Shown here: positions 9,458 through 18,492 of the stretch, one piece after another
How positions within the stretch are numbered: position 1 is the stretch's first letter
How the letters are laid out: the number at the start of each line of letters is the position of its first letter
NCBI GenBank assembly: GCA_051006995.1
Contig: JBPCSQ010000028.1
Span: 1-64,000 of the forward strand
Direction of reading: 5' to 3'
Length of the DNA stretch: 64,000 nt
Source of the DNA: JAIQGF01 sp051006995
GTDB lineage: Bacteria > Acidobacteriota > Terriglobia > Terriglobales > Acidobacteriaceae
Notes under the pieces: model-generated
Told to the model about the DNA's origin: nothing
Databases searched by the model: none
What the model saw: only the letters and a program-made list of their open reading frames with translations
Made by a program: the position numbers and the translations under genes

Positions 9458-10656
9458 TAATTAACACTTTCGACAATCATCGCAATCCCCTGCCCGCCGC
9501 CAATACACGCCGTCGCTAATCCGTACTTTCCGCCACGCCGCCGCAGCTCGTGCAGGATGGTCACGATCAGCCTCGTCCCGGTGGCCCCCAGCGGATGCCC
9601 TAACGCAATCGCGCCGCCGTTCACATTCACCTTGCTGCGGTCCATGCCCAACTCTTTTTCGACTGCCAGGTACTGCGCCGCGAAGGCCTCGTTCACCTCG
9701 ATCAAATCCATGTCGTCGAGTTTCAGCCCGGCCTTTTGCAGCGCGATTTTCGTGGCCGGCACCGGGCCCGAGCCCATGATCTTCGGCTCCACGCCGGCAA
9801 TGCCCCAGCTCACGATGCGCCCCAGCGGCTTCTTGCCCCGCTTCTGCGCCTCGTCGAGTGACATCACCACCACCGCTGCGCCGCCATCAACGATGCCGCT
9901 GGCATTCCCGGCAGTGACCGTTCCGTTCTTCCCGAACGCGGGCTTGAGCTTGGCCAGCACTTCCATGGTCGTGTCGGGACGCAAGTGGTCGTCCTGCTCA
10001 AACATCTCGCCGGTCGGCTCGCCACGGCGATTCTTCAACGGCACCGCCACGATCTCTTCTTTCAACCGGCAGGCCTTCTGAGCCGCGCCCGCTTTTTGCT
10101 GCGACTGGAGCGCGAACTCGTCCTGCATCTGGCGCGTGATTCCCTGCTGCTCGGCGTACAGCTCGGCGGTGTTCGCCATGTACAACCCGCAATAGGTATC
10201 GAGCAGCGCCACCATGAGCGAATCTTCCATCTTGCCTTCGCCCAGCGGAATGCCCCAGCGCGCGCCGCGGATAACGTGCGGCGCCATGCTCATGGATTCC
10301 ATACCGCCGGCCAACACGCGCTGCGCTTCGCCCAGTTGAATCATCTGCGCTGCGTTCACAATCGCCTGCATGCCCGAGCCGCACAGACGGTTGACGGTCA
10401 GCGCCGGCGTTTCGATCGGCAGTCCGGCACGCAATGCGACGTGGCGCGCACCATAGAGCGCGTCGCCGGAGGTCTGCTGCGCGTTGCCGAAGATGGCATG
10501 GTCGAATTCCTTCGGGTCCATCTGCGCCCGTTCGATGGCGCCCTTGGCGGCGACTGCACCGAGTTCCATGGCGGTGAAATCGCGCAGCTTGCCGCAGTAG
10601 CGGCCCATCGGGGTACGCGCCCCGCTGACGATGGCAATTTCGGATGGCTTCAGCAT
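9457..10656 (-). CDS. acetyl-CoA acetyltransferase (thiolase)
   Basis: Starting at the ATG at 10656 (MLKPSEIAIVSGARTPMGRY) the product is 399 residues, the usual thiolase size; the frame runs 31 codons further upstream without thiolase similarity. Cys92 in NRLCGSGMQAI is the acyl-carrying nucleophile, GHPLGATGTRL carries the active-site His and ATACIGGGQGIA the second Cys. It condenses two acetyl-CoA or cleaves acetoacetyl-CoA. It is the first gene of the thiolase-dehydrogenase-crotonase run and has a plausible promoter just upstream. Confidence 0.95.
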   Translation of the reverse strand: MLKPSEIAIVSGARTPMGRYCGKLRDFTAMELGAVAAKGAIERAQMDPKEFDHAIFGNAQQTSGDALYGARHVALRAGLPIETPALTVNRLCGSGMQAIVNAAQMIQLGEAQRVLAGGMESMSMAPHVIRGARWGIPLGEGKMEDSLMVALLDTYCGLYMANTAELYAEQQGITRQMQDEFALQSQQKAGAAQKACRLKEEIVAVPLKNRRGEPTGEMFEQDDHLRPDTTMEVLAKLKPAFGKNGTVTAGNASGIVDGGAAVVVMSLDEAQKRGKKPLGRIVSWGIAGVEPKIMGSGPVPATKIALQKAGLKLDDMDLIEVNEAFAAQYLAVEKELGMDRSKVNVNGGAIALGHPLGATGTRLIVTILHELRRRGGKYGLATACIGGGQGIAMIVESVN

Positions 10657-10690
10657 ACGGAGGGATTCCCGGCCCGCTCTCGAACCGGCC

Positions 10691-10719
10691 AGTCTAGCAG
10701 TCGCAGGCGCACGGCTCAA
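10691..10719 (-). promoter_or_regulatory. candidate promoter of the acyl-CoA operon
   Basis: On the minus strand TTGAGC (10714-10719) and TAGACT (10691-10696) are spaced by 17 bases, about 35 bases from the thiolase ATG. Both hexamers match four of six consensus positions. The -35 overlaps a word-repeat (GGCTCAAGGCGCACGGC), whose inverse (GCCTTGAGCC) occurs at about 10820-10830. Confidence 0.35.
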
Positions 10720-10834
10720 GGCGCACGGCACACAGTAAAACCGCGTCAACCCCTCGATTCCATTTTGAACACGAGCACCTGCGGAGAGCCGGAGGAAGAG
10801 CAGCGAAGCGGGACTAAAGCCTTGAGCCTTGAGC

Positions 10835-11179
10835 CTACTTGTCCGACCACACCGACAGTTCGTTCCCGCTGGGGTCGGTGAAGTGGAATCTTCGTCCGCC
10901 GGGAAATTCGAAGGTGGACTTCACGATCTTGCCGCCGGCCGCGATGACCTTGGCATATGTGGTCTGCAAATCTTCGGAGTAAATCACCATCAACGTTCCG
11001 CCACGTACGACTGCTGTATTGCTGGAGAAACCGCCGGCCAGCCGCCCGTCGTGGAAGCTCGTGTAATTCGTGCCGTAGTCCTCGAACTTCCAGCCGAACA
11101 CCTTGTTATAAAAGGTCTTGATCTTCTGCAGGTCAGTGGCGGGAAATTCCACGTAGTCGAGCCGGTGATGTTTGTTCAT
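10835..11179 (-). CDS. VOC family (glyoxalase-like) protein
   Basis: From the ATG at 11179 (MNKHHRLDYVEFPATDLQKI) the 114-residue protein is a single vicinal-oxygen-chelate module, with FYNKVFGWKFEDYG, DLQTTYAKVIAAGGKIVKS and FHFTDPSGNELSVWSDK typical of glyoxalase/bleomycin-resistance-like subunits. Such proteins usually dimerise around a metal; the substrate cannot be predicted. A TTG at 11239 would overlap the lexA stop codon, so translational coupling is possible. It follows lexA on the same strand. Confidence 0.85.
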   Translation of the reverse strand: MNKHHRLDYVEFPATDLQKIKTFYNKVFGWKFEDYGTNYTSFHDGRLAGGFSSNTAVVRGGTLMVIYSEDLQTTYAKVIAAGGKIVKSTFEFPGGRRFHFTDPSGNELSVWSDK

Positions 11180-11235
11180 TTCGCGGCCATTGTACAAATG
11201 AAAGCCCGCGGACGTATCCCGGAGCATCTCGCTTC

Positions 11236-11850
11236 TCAATACTTTCGTAACACGCCGATGACGCGTCCCTGCAACTGCACCGCGGCAGCGGGCACGAGGA
11301 TGGGCTGCATGGCGGCATTGGAAGGTTGCAGGCGCACCCGCTCGCCCTCCCTATAAAAGCGCTTCAGCGTGGTATCGCTGCCGTCCACCAGGGCAACGAC
11401 GATCTCGCCATCGCGCGCGGTCTGCGATTTCTCCACCAGCACGTAATCGCCGTCGAGAATGGCTTCGTCCTGCATGGAATCGCCACGCACTTGCAGGACG
11501 AACACGTCTTTGCTGCCGGTGAAATCGTGCAGCGAAATGGTCTCGGGATTCTCCATCGCCTCGATCGGCTGGCCGGCAGCAATGCGCCCCAGCAGCGGCA
11601 GGTGAAAGGCAGCCGTCATCGTCTGCTTCATGCGCCCGCGCGGCGGCAGCACGTCAATGGAGCGGCTGCGGTTGTAATCGCGGCGCAGCAGTCCTTTCTT
11701 TTCCAGGTTGCTGATGTGCTTGTGCACGGTGGCCAGCGAACTCAGGCCGAGGCCTTTGCCGATCTCCTCAAAGGACGGCGAGTAGCCGTGCGATTGCACG
11801 AAGTTGGCGATGTAGTCGTAAACCTGGCGCTGACGTCGGGTAAGAGCCAT
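11236..11850 (-). CDS. lexA: SOS repressor LexA
   Basis: LexA represses DNA-damage genes and self-cleaves when RecA is activated. The start at 11850 gives MALTRRQRQVYDYIANFVQS and 204 residues, the normal size. Residues 1-65 are the winged-helix DNA-binding domain (YSPSFEEIGKGLGLSSLATVH), the A92-G93 bond is the cleavage site (LLGRIAAGQPIEA), and the S24-type protease dyad is Ser125 (VRGDSMQDE) and Lys163 (TTLKRF). All catalytic residues are present. uvrA, a common LexA target, is 34 kb away on the other strand. Confidence 0.97.
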   Translation of the reverse strand: MALTRRQRQVYDYIANFVQSHGYSPSFEEIGKGLGLSSLATVHKHISNLEKKGLLRRDYNRSRSIDVLPPRGRMKQTMTAAFHLPLLGRIAAGQPIEAMENPETISLHDFTGSKDVFVLQVRGDSMQDEAILDGDYVLVEKSQTARDGEIVVALVDGSDTTLKRFYREGERVRLQPSNAAMQPILVPAAAVQLQGRVIGVLRKY

Positions 11851-11880
11851 AGGCGTTCCGCTCCCCGGGCGGTCGCCGCC

Positions 11881-11909
11881 AGTATAGGCGAAGGAAAGGC
11901 GAAAAACAA
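11881..11909 (-). promoter_or_regulatory. candidate lexA promoter
   Basis: On the minus strand TTGTTT (11904-11909), a 17-base spacer and TATACT (11881-11886) lie about 30 bases upstream of the lexA ATG. I see no clear palindromic SOS box of the Gram-positive or proteobacterial type overlapping it. Confidence 0.5.
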
Positions 11910-12122
11910 GAACTGAGCCGCGAGCCGGGAGCACCGAGTGTGCTCGCCACGTTCAATTTCGCTACCTCGCGACTTGCGGCGCGGGGCTGAGTACTCAAGT
12001 AAGGCGAATCCGCGATTGCTCCCGGATACGCTTGTGCATACAATAACGGCGCTACCGGGACCCCTGCACACGCGCCATTATCGTGCTGGCCAAGCCCCAG
12101 TGCTGCCTCGAAGCTCGCGCCC

Positions 12123-14699
12123 ATGCCCGATATCAGCCGACGACTGGAAAAAGCCGAGAAGTATCTTCAAAAGGGCAGGCAGGATGCCGCGCTCGAAGAA
12201 TATCTGCAGGCATTGCAGGAAGACCCCGGCAACCACATGGTGCGGCAATCCGCCGCCGACCTTTGCACTGCGTTAGGCCGCAACGAGGATGCGGCAGGCC
12301 TGCTGGCGGAATTGTTCGATCACCAGGCCAGCACCAACGATGTCACCAAGGCGGTTGCCAATTATAAAAAGCTGTCGCGCCTGAGAACTCCCAGCGTTGA
12401 CCAGACCTTCCGCTTCGCGCAACTGGTGGAGAAGTCCAGCCGGCGCGAGGCCCTCGATGCCTACCAGGTTTCTCTCCAGGGTTTCACCGCGTCCGGCAAG
12501 AAGCAGGATGCGCTGGCGGTGCTGAAGCGGATCATCCTCTTGGATCCGACCGAGGCCAACTATGTGCGTGAAGGCGAGCTCGCCGCTGAACTGGGAGACG
12601 GCAAGGCCGCGGCCATCGCCTTCCTCCGCGTAGGCGAGTTCCAGCTACAAGCGGGAGCATCGCCGTTGGCGTGGCTGGAGCGGGCCTATCAGCTCGACGC
12701 TCACAATCCCGATGTCGGGCTCGCCTACGCCCGTGCGCTGCATGCCGCGGGCAGCTCCGAGCAGGCGGTCACCGTCATCGCGCCCTTCGCGGCCGATCCC
12801 AACCGGGTAGATATTCGCGAGACCTATGCTGATGTGCTGGTCGCCACCCGCCGCCTGGTGGAAGCCGAGCCGCTGATCTGGGAGCTGTTTGAGCGCGATC
12901 CGCGCGAGGTCAACGAAGTCGGCGAGCTCATCTCCGCGCTGCTCGATGAAGACCATCAACCGCACGCGCTGGAACTGGCGCACAAGCTGGAAAACCACCA
13001 GAACCGTTCCGGCAACCAGCGCGAGTTTGTCGCGCTGATGAAGGACATTTCCGACAAGCACCGCGCCGGCATCGAGTTCCTGGAATACATGGTGGAGGTC
13101 TACAACGCCTCCAACCGCGAGCACGACTACTGCGGCACCTTGCTCAAGCTGTTCGAGCTGTACTACGCCACGGGAAACTTCATCAAGGCCGCCGATTGTC
13201 TGGACCGCGCCGCCGAGGTGGACGCTTACGAGCCGGGCCACCAGCGCCGCCTCGACATGCTGCGCGGCAAGATTGATGCCGCCCATTTCAATGCCATCGC
13301 GGCGCGATTCACGTCGGTGCTGAAGGCGGACGATAAGAAGAAGGAAGACGAGCCGCACGGCGGTGAGGGTGAATCCACCGTGCTGGAAGACCTGATGCTC
13401 CAGGCGGAGATCTTCCTGCAGTACTCCATGCGCTCCAAGGCTGTGGAGCGGCTGGAGCGCATTCATAAACTGTTCCCGCACGAAGAGGAAAAGACCGCGA
13501 AGCTGCACCAGCTCTACAACAATGCCGGGTTCTTCCCGTCGTACGCCGGTGAGCCGAAAGCTGCGCCGGCTGCTCCCAAGCCCGCTGCTGCCGGCGCGCC
13601 GTCGACAGCGGCCCCGGCCGCGCCAGCGCCCGTGCCGTCCGCCGTTGCCAATGAGAATGCGGTGGACAATTTCGCGCGGGTCACCGAAATCACGCGCAAT
13701 ATCTACCGCCAAGGCAGCGTGAAGTCGGTGCTGTTTGCCGCGGTCAACGACATCGGCCGGCACTTCAATACCAGCCGCTGCATTGCCGGGCTGTGCACGC
13801 CGGGCAAGCCCCCGTCGGCCACCATGGAGTATTGCGCGCCGGGGGTCAAGCCGGCCGAAGTCATGCCCATGGTCAAGGCGGTGATGGCCTGCGTGCAATT
13901 GGCGGCCGCCGGAACGGTTTCGCTGGTCAACGTGCCCGCGGCCAGCGAACTGGAATCGGTGCGCGAATTTGTTCAGGCGCTGGAAATCGAATCACTTCTT
14001 GCCGTCCCGCTGATGGATGGCGACGACATGGCCGGCGTGGTCATCCTCGCCCAATGCGGCGCCGCCCGCAATTGGCGCCCCACCGACGAAGTCGTGCTCA
14101 AGACCATCGCCGAGCAGATGCTGCTGGCGGCCAACAATGCGCGTCTGCGCAGCCTGGTGAAAACCTTGGCCGTAACCGACGAGCGCTCAGGGCTGTTGAA
14201 GCGTTCCTCCTACCTCGACGTGCTGCTGTCCGAGGTCAAGCGCTGTCTGGAGCAGAATTCCACTTGCAGCGTGATGCTGTTGCATTTCGGCAAGACCTCC
14301 GCGCTGGTCAAGGAATACGGCGAGGCTACGGTGGAGTCGATGATGCAGCAGATCGGGCAGGTCATCAACGGGCACATCCGCCAGAACGACGTCGCGGTCC
14401 ACTATGAAATGACCACCGTGGCCGTGGTGCTGGCTGATACCGGCGAGAAAAACGCCTTTTTCGTCGTGGACAAGATGCGCAAGGTGCTCAACACCGTGCG
14501 CGCACCCGGCAAAGACACGCCCCTGCCGCTCTGCGTGGGCATCGCCGAAGCGGTCATGCAATCGCGCTACGATCCGGTGGACATCGTCACCGAAGTCATC
14601 AACCGGGTTGAAGCCGCCCTCGAGCTCGCCCGGGCCGAGGGCAACAACGCGGCCAAATCGCTTGCGCCCGTGCTGGAGGGCGTAGCGGTCACCGCGTAA
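12123..14699 (+). CDS. TPR-GAF protein with degenerate GGDEF domain
   Basis: The 858-residue cytoplasmic protein has three parts. Residues 1 to about 470 are TPR-like helical repeats (QDAALEEYLQALQEDPGNHM). An Ala/Pro linker spans about 475-510. A GAF domain covers roughly 525-675 and is followed from about 683 by a GGDEF-like fold (TDERSGLLKRSSYLDVLLSE). The catalytic GG(D/E)EF signature is replaced by HYEMTT near residue 760, so diguanylate cyclase activity is unlikely. It is probably a scaffold or nucleotide sensor. It is monocistronic, divergent from lexA, and ends at a strong hairpin terminator. Confidence 0.88.
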   Translation: MPDISRRLEKAEKYLQKGRQDAALEEYLQALQEDPGNHMVRQSAADLCTALGRNEDAAGLLAELFDHQASTNDVTKAVANYKKLSRLRTPSVDQTFRFAQLVEKSSRREALDAYQVSLQGFTASGKKQDALAVLKRIILLDPTEANYVREGELAAELGDGKAAAIAFLRVGEFQLQAGASPLAWLERAYQLDAHNPDVGLAYARALHAAGSSEQAVTVIAPFAADPNRVDIRETYADVLVATRRLVEAEPLIWELFERDPREVNEVGELISALLDEDHQPHALELAHKLENHQNRSGNQREFVALMKDISDKHRAGIEFLEYMVEVYNASNREHDYCGTLLKLFELYYATGNFIKAADCLDRAAEVDAYEPGHQRRLDMLRGKIDAAHFNAIAARFTSVLKADDKKKEDEPHGGEGESTVLEDLMLQAEIFLQYSMRSKAVERLERIHKLFPHEEEKTAKLHQLYNNAGFFPSYAGEPKAAPAAPKPAAAGAPSTAAPAAPAPVPSAVANENAVDNFARVTEITRNIYRQGSVKSVLFAAVNDIGRHFNTSRCIAGLCTPGKPPSATMEYCAPGVKPAEVMPMVKAVMACVQLAAAGTVSLVNVPAASELESVREFVQALEIESLLAVPLMDGDDMAGVVILAQCGAARNWRPTDEVVLKTIAEQMLLAANNARLRSLVKTLAVTDERSGLLKRSSYLDVLLSEVKRCLEQNSTCSVMLLHFGKTSALVKEYGEATVESMMQQIGQVINGHIRQNDVAVHYEMTTVAVVLADTGEKNAFFVVDKMRKVLNTVRAPGKDTPLPLCVGIAEAVMQSRYDPVDIVTEVINRVEAALELARAEGNNAAKSLAPVLEGVAVTA

Positions 14700-14720
14700 C
14701 TCGTCCAACTCACGCAAACG

Positions 14721-14752
14721 AAAAGCCCGGAATCATCCGGGCTTTGCCTTTC
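14721..14752. terminator. bidirectional rho-independent terminator
   Basis: AAAGCCCGGA (14722-14731), loop ATCA, TCCGGGCTTT (14736-14745): a 10-bp perfect stem between the convergent TPR-GAF gene and trxA. T-rich sequence follows on both strands, so it can terminate both transcripts. Confidence 0.85.
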
Positions 14753-14773
14753 CTGAGGCCTGCCGCCTGCAGC

Positions 14774-15109
14774 CTACGACGCGATGTGCCGCTCCACTGC
14801 CTTCTCGATCGTTTCCTTGGGCACGTAGCCGACGATCTGCTCCTTCACCTGCCCGCCCTTGAACAGCAGCAGCGTCGGGATACCGCGCACACCGTAGCGC
14901 TGCGGGGTGGCGGCGTTCTTGTCCACGTCCATCTTGCCGACCTTCAGCTTGCCGGTGTAGGCGCTCGCCACCTCGTCCACGATCGGCGCCAACGCGCGGC
15001 AGGGGCCACACCACGCCGCCCAGAAATCCACGATGATCGGCTGGTCCGACTTCAACACCTTCTCATCGAAATTCGAGTCGGTTAATTCCAAAATCGCATT
15101 GCTCGCCAT
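14774..15109 (-). CDS. trxA: thioredoxin
   Basis: The ATG at 15109 is preceded by a GGAGG site and gives MASNAILELTDSNFDEKVLK; the product has 111 residues, the normal thioredoxin size. The active site WCGPC is at residues 33-37 in VDFWAAWCGPCRALAP, and the cis-proline follows in GIPTLLLFKGG. It reduces protein disulfides using thioredoxin reductase. It is convergent with the TPR-GAF gene and appears monocistronic. Confidence 0.97.
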   Translation of the reverse strand: MASNAILELTDSNFDEKVLKSDQPIIVDFWAAWCGPCRALAPIVDEVASAYTGKLKVGKMDVDKNAATPQRYGVRGIPTLLLFKGGQVKEQIVGYVPKETIEKAVERHIAS

Positions 15110-15515
15110 CTTGCCTCCGTATAAGAGCTGTCCGCCGCTTAGGCAGGAACTCAACATCCTAACACTTGGATTAGATGCTGGTGAATGTGGCAAGACTCAG
15201 CGGGAGGCAGGCACTGGCAGCGGCAAGTGATCAGTGCCCGGATGGATAACCTCCTCAGATGAAATCCGGCGGGTGCCCCGGTCTGCCCAGGTTTTGGGCA
15301 AACCGGAGGTTTTTCGCCAGGTCAATGAAGAGTATTCGACTCTACTGAAATCACCCCCAAATAGCGACGTCCCGGCTTTCGCCGGGACGCCACGGCAGCC
15401 CTCCCCCAGAACTGCCTCGAACGCCTCGAATTATCTGTCCCAAGGTTCAGGGTGTAAATATCACCAAAGTAATCGAGCCGTTCATCACCGAAGTTACCGA
15501 CCAGCCCGAGAACCC
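15110..15515. other. non-coding spacer with a REP-like hairpin
   Basis: About 400 bases upstream of trxA and downstream of the DUF4349 gene hold no credible gene. The clearest element is CGTCCCGGC-TTTC-GCCGGGACG at 15368-15389, a perfect 9-bp stem with a 4-base loop and no T tract, so more a REP-like palindrome than a terminator. The rest is unremarkable by eye. Confidence 0.6.
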
Positions 15516-16481
15516 TTACCCAGCAACGGTTTGCGGTGCGACGGCTGCAAACCAGTGCTTCCAGACCCAGCGCACGATGCGCCACGATACGGCCGCCAAG
15601 CCGCACAGGCTCAGAGCCCAGGCCAGCACCAGCGGGGCATAAAACACCACCACCAGCATGGCATCGACGAAATCGGCGAATCCCTGACGCGAGTCGCGCC
15701 AGGCATTCCGGACCGATACCATCGGCGACCAGACCACGGGCGCGACCGGCGCAACGTCGGGTCGCAGGCTTAGCGCCAGCGACGCCATTTCCGTCTGCCG
15801 CGACAACAGGTTCGCCTGCGCCTGGGTGCGCTCGATCTGCAAGCGCACCTGGCCCAGGCGCTCGGCAACCTGGAGCGTGTCTTTCACCGTGGCCGCCCGC
15901 CGCATGATGTCCAGGTATTGCGCTTCTTCGGCGCGGTAATTGCGCAGCGTTGCCGCCAGGTCCACCGCCTGCGCCGTTACGTCGGTGGCGTGCAGGTCCT
16001 CATGCTCGACCCGAATGCCCAGCCTGCGCACCTCTGCCTTCACTTCTTCGAATGTTGGCGTAGGCACACGAAGGGTGAGCTCCGCGCTCGCCGTCTGGTT
16101 CTGCTGTTGCAGGATGCGCAGGTTCTCCACGAAGCCTCCGGCGCGCCGCGCCGTGGCCGCAATCTGCTCGGCCGCCTCCGCGGGTTTGGAGGCCACGATC
16201 TGCATGGTGGCCGCCTCCACCACCCGCCGCGGCTCCACCAGAGCAACCACCTGGGTACCGCGTTCTGGCCCGCTGTTGTTCAGGCCGGAGGTGTTCATCC
16301 ATTGCTCCTGATACCGGCTCGCCCCAGCGCGCGCCGCCTGGTCCGACGCCACCCGCGAGCGCAGCAAGTTCGGAACCGCGATGGCAATCAGCATCAGCAC
16401 CACGATGATCGCCACGACCGCGGTGAGAAAGGATCGGTGGATTCGCCAATCCGGTTTCTTCGTTTCGATTAACGTTTGCAT
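15516..16481 (-). CDS. DUF4349 membrane protein
   Basis: The 321-residue product has an N-terminal membrane anchor (LTAVVAIIVVLMLIAIAVPN, about 19-40), a long extracytoplasmic region, and a second strong hydrophobic segment near residues 270-300. The middle matches DUF4349: RRVVEAATMQIVASKPAEAA, GGFVENLRIL, SAELTLRVPTPTFEEV, then a coiled-coil region rich in Glu/Arg ending at SRQTEMASLALSL. The ATG at 16481 is preceded by GGAGGT. DUF4349 proteins are uncharacterised, sometimes with anti-sigma-like or envelope roles. Monocistronic and divergent from the TauE gene. Confidence 0.85.
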   Translation of the reverse strand: MQTLIETKKPDWRIHRSFLTAVVAIIVVLMLIAIAVPNLLRSRVASDQAARAGASRYQEQWMNTSGLNNSGPERGTQVVALVEPRRVVEAATMQIVASKPAEAAEQIAATARRAGGFVENLRILQQQNQTASAELTLRVPTPTFEEVKAEVRRLGIRVEHEDLHATDVTAQAVDLAATLRNYRAEEAQYLDIMRRAATVKDTLQVAERLGQVRLQIERTQAQANLLSRQTEMASLALSLRPDVAPVAPVVWSPMVSVRNAWRDSRQGFADFVDAMLVVVFYAPLVLAWALSLCGLAAVSWRIVRWVWKHWFAAVAPQTVAG

Positions 16482-16858
16482 GTGCACCTCCCGCCGCGGC
16501 TGGGCGCCGAGTCCAGCTTTCGGCGTCTACAGAACGCGGCAACTCCGCTGGCTTGCGGGAGGGTACGAATGAATTACGAGCTCCTGGTTCTGAGTTGCGA
16601 GTGAGTTCTTAAGTAGTCGTCGCTCCGAGCGCAGCGAAGGAATCCGCTGTTGTGGGCCGGGCAAAAAACGGCGGCTCTCCGCGACTCGGAACGCGGAACC
16701 CAGAATTCGGAACTCAATCAAGGGAGGGTACGGAAGAGGTGGGGATTGCTCTCTGATTGTATCTACGCAGGCGTCGGCGATTTGGTTCCCTGAATTTCCT
16801 GCACCCGGTGCACACTCGGCACTTCGCACTTGGCGCTTCGTACCCGTACACTTCCTGC
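16482..16858. repeat. spacer dominated by degenerate words
   Basis: The divergent spacer upstream of the DUF4349 and TauE genes has no gene. It holds several short-word runs: GGTTCTGAGTTGCGAGTGAG near 16585, CGGAACGCGGAACCC with GAATTCGGAACTC near 16685-16715, and CGGCACTTCGCACTTGGCGC near 16817. Promoters for both flanking genes presumably lie here but I see no convincing hexamers. Confidence 0.5.
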
Positions 16859-17632
16859 GTGCACCTGCACGACGCTGCCGTCCTGTTCGCCGCCGCGCTC
16901 GTCGCCGGCGTCGCCAACGCGATCGCGGGTGGCGGCAGCTTCATATCGTTTCCCACGCTGCTGCTCACCGGTGTCCCGCCGATCCCGGCGAACGCGACCA
17001 ACACCACCGCCATCTGGCCCGGAACCGTGGCCAGCACTGCGGCCTACCGCCGCGAGATCGCGGTGTACTCGCGCCTGCTGCTCCGGGCCGGAGCGATTTC
17101 CGCGGTTGGCGGCCTGATCGGCGCCCGCGTCCTGCTGCGCACTCCGCCCCAGACCTTCATGCGGCTGATTCCATGGCTGCTGTTCGGCGCGACGATTTTG
17201 TTTTTGCTCAGCAACCGCGTGTCGAACTGGATCCGCGCCATGGGCCAGCACCGTCCGCGCGTTTCCTCGATGACCAACGCGGCGCTTTACGTTTGGCTGT
17301 TCCTGGTGGCGATCTACATCGGATACTTCGGCGCCGGAGTCGGCATCCTGCTCGCGCCCGCGCTGTCGCTGCTGGGCGTGGAAAGCATGCACGCCATCAA
17401 CGGCGTGCGCACGGCCATGGTCAGCGTCGCCAACGCCGTCGCCATCGTCGCGTTCATCCTCGCGGGAGCGATCCTGTGGCAGCAGGCGTGTCTCATGATG
17501 CTGGGCACCGTGCTCGGCGGCTACGCCGGCGCCCACTACGCTCAAAAACTGCGGTCGCAAACCGTACGTTGGGTGGTCATCACCGTCGGCTTCGTTACTT
17601 CCGCATATTTCTTTTTCAAGGTGTACCGCTGA
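16859..17632 (+). CDS. TauE/SafE family anion permease
   Basis: This integral membrane protein of about 257 residues has 7-8 hydrophobic helices and the TauE/SafE features AGVANAIAGGGSFISFPTLL and, in the second half, IGYFGAGVGILLAPALSLLG. Family members export sulfite, sulfoacetate or related organic anions. I favour the GTG at 16859 (VHLHDAAVLFAAALVAGV); the frame extends upstream to 16757, but that part is arginine-rich, reads through a word repeat and has no membrane character. No sulfur-metabolism gene is nearby. Confidence 0.88.
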   Translation: MHLHDAAVLFAAALVAGVANAIAGGGSFISFPTLLLTGVPPIPANATNTTAIWPGTVASTAAYRREIAVYSRLLLRAGAISAVGGLIGARVLLRTPPQTFMRLIPWLLFGATILFLLSNRVSNWIRAMGQHRPRVSSMTNAALYVWLFLVAIYIGYFGAGVGILLAPALSLLGVESMHAINGVRTAMVSVANAVAIVAFILAGAILWQQACLMMLGTVLGGYAGAHYAQKLRSQTVRWVVITVGFVTSAYFFFKVYR

Positions 17633-17639
17633 TTAGCGC

Positions 17640-17726
17640 TGGTGCCGGGAGGGGGAATTGAACCCCCAAGGGCCGAAGCCCGGCGGATTTTGAGTCCGCT
17701 GCGTCTGCCAGTTCCGCCATCCCGGC
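17640..17726 (-). tRNA. tRNA-Leu (anticodon CAA)
   Basis: On the minus strand GCCGGGA opens the acceptor stem and TCCCGGC-A-CCA closes it, with CCA encoded. The anticodon stem GCGGA/TCCGC encloses CTCAAAA, giving anticodon CAA (reads UUG). A long variable arm (CGGGCTTCGGCCC) marks a class II tRNA, and GGGGGTTCAATTCCCCC is the T arm. It lies 8 bases beyond the stop of the convergent TauE gene. Confidence 0.97.
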
Positions 17727-17810
17727 TGAGGGTGGGACGAAGCCACTGACGCATTCAGCTTAATGGATTCCACGGCCCGCAGCAATCCGCTCGCGCACAT
17801 CAACAGATTT

Positions 17811-17890
17811 GCCACTGAGGACACGAAGCTCACGAGCAAGCAAAAACGGGAAGCTTCTTGAGAACTTCCGTGTCCTCTGTGCCCTCTGTG
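17811..17890. repeat. inverted word pair (GCCACTGAGGACACGAAG type)
   Basis: TTGCCACTGAGGACACGAAG near 17810 is mirrored by CCGTGTCCTCTGTGCCCTCTG near 17868-17888. Related words occur at 6058-6085 (CCACCGAGGACACGGAGGAC) and in the 32110-32235 palindrome. Confidence 0.6.
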
Positions 17891-17916
17891 TTGAAAACGG
17901 TTTTCCCCGAAGCCTG

Positions 17917-18390
17917 CTACGCGCCTTTTTTCAATCCCAGCTTCGATTCGTACGTTCCGGGCGTTGTTCTGCCCGCGATGGACAGCCGGTTCCAGGCATT
18001 GATGGTCGCGACTGCAACGGTCAGGTCCGCCAGTTCTTTTTCGCTGAACTGCTTCCGCGCCTGCTGGTAGACGTCGTCAGGGACGTGTGTCTCCGCGACC
18101 CGCGTCACTGCCTCAGTCCAGGCCAGCGCAGCGCGCTCGCGATCGGAGTAGAACGGCGACTCCTGCCAGGCGTCCAGCGAATAGAGCCGCTGCTCGCTCT
18201 CGCCGATGGCCCGCAGGTCCTTCCAGTGCATGTCGAGGCAGTAGGCGCAGCCGTTGAGTTGCGACGCCCGCAGCTTGATCAGGTGAAGCAGCGGCTCTTC
18301 CAGTCCGCACTCATGCAGATATTTCTCCAGCCCCAGCATGGCGTGATACGCCCCCGGAGAGACTTTGGCGTAATGAATGCGTTCTTCCAT
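17917..18390 (-). CDS. carboxymuconolactone decarboxylase / AhpD-like protein
   Basis: The 157-residue helical protein carries the AhpD/CMD motif C-x-x-C with a downstream histidine in LNGCAYCLDMHWKDLRAIGE. In the peroxidase members of this family that motif forms a redox-active disulfide. The N-terminus (SPGAYHAMLGLEKYLHECGL) and LAWTEAVTRVAETHVPDDVY are typical of alkylhydroperoxidase-like small proteins. There is no partner peroxiredoxin nearby, so substrate and physiological reductant are unknown. Confidence 0.88.
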   Translation of the reverse strand: MEERIHYAKVSPGAYHAMLGLEKYLHECGLEEPLLHLIKLRASQLNGCAYCLDMHWKDLRAIGESEQRLYSLDAWQESPFYSDRERAALAWTEAVTRVAETHVPDDVYQQARKQFSEKELADLTVAVATINAWNRLSIAGRTTPGTYESKLGLKKGA

Positions 18391-18492
18391 GGTTCCTCCC
18401 GTGGAAATCTCCAGCCTGATTTTTTGGATTGCTTGCCGCAGCAGGACGTTTCAGTTTTCTCGCGGGGAACTCGCAGGCAGGAACTTTCTTCC

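Noticed and set aside
12645..13898. A 417-codon frame antisense to the TPR-GAF gene
   Set aside because: No domain, no ribosome-binding site, low-complexity composition; a shadow frame.
15234..15773. A 179-codon plus-strand frame in the trxA/DUF4349 spacer
   Set aside because: It runs antisense into the DUF4349 gene and has no motif.
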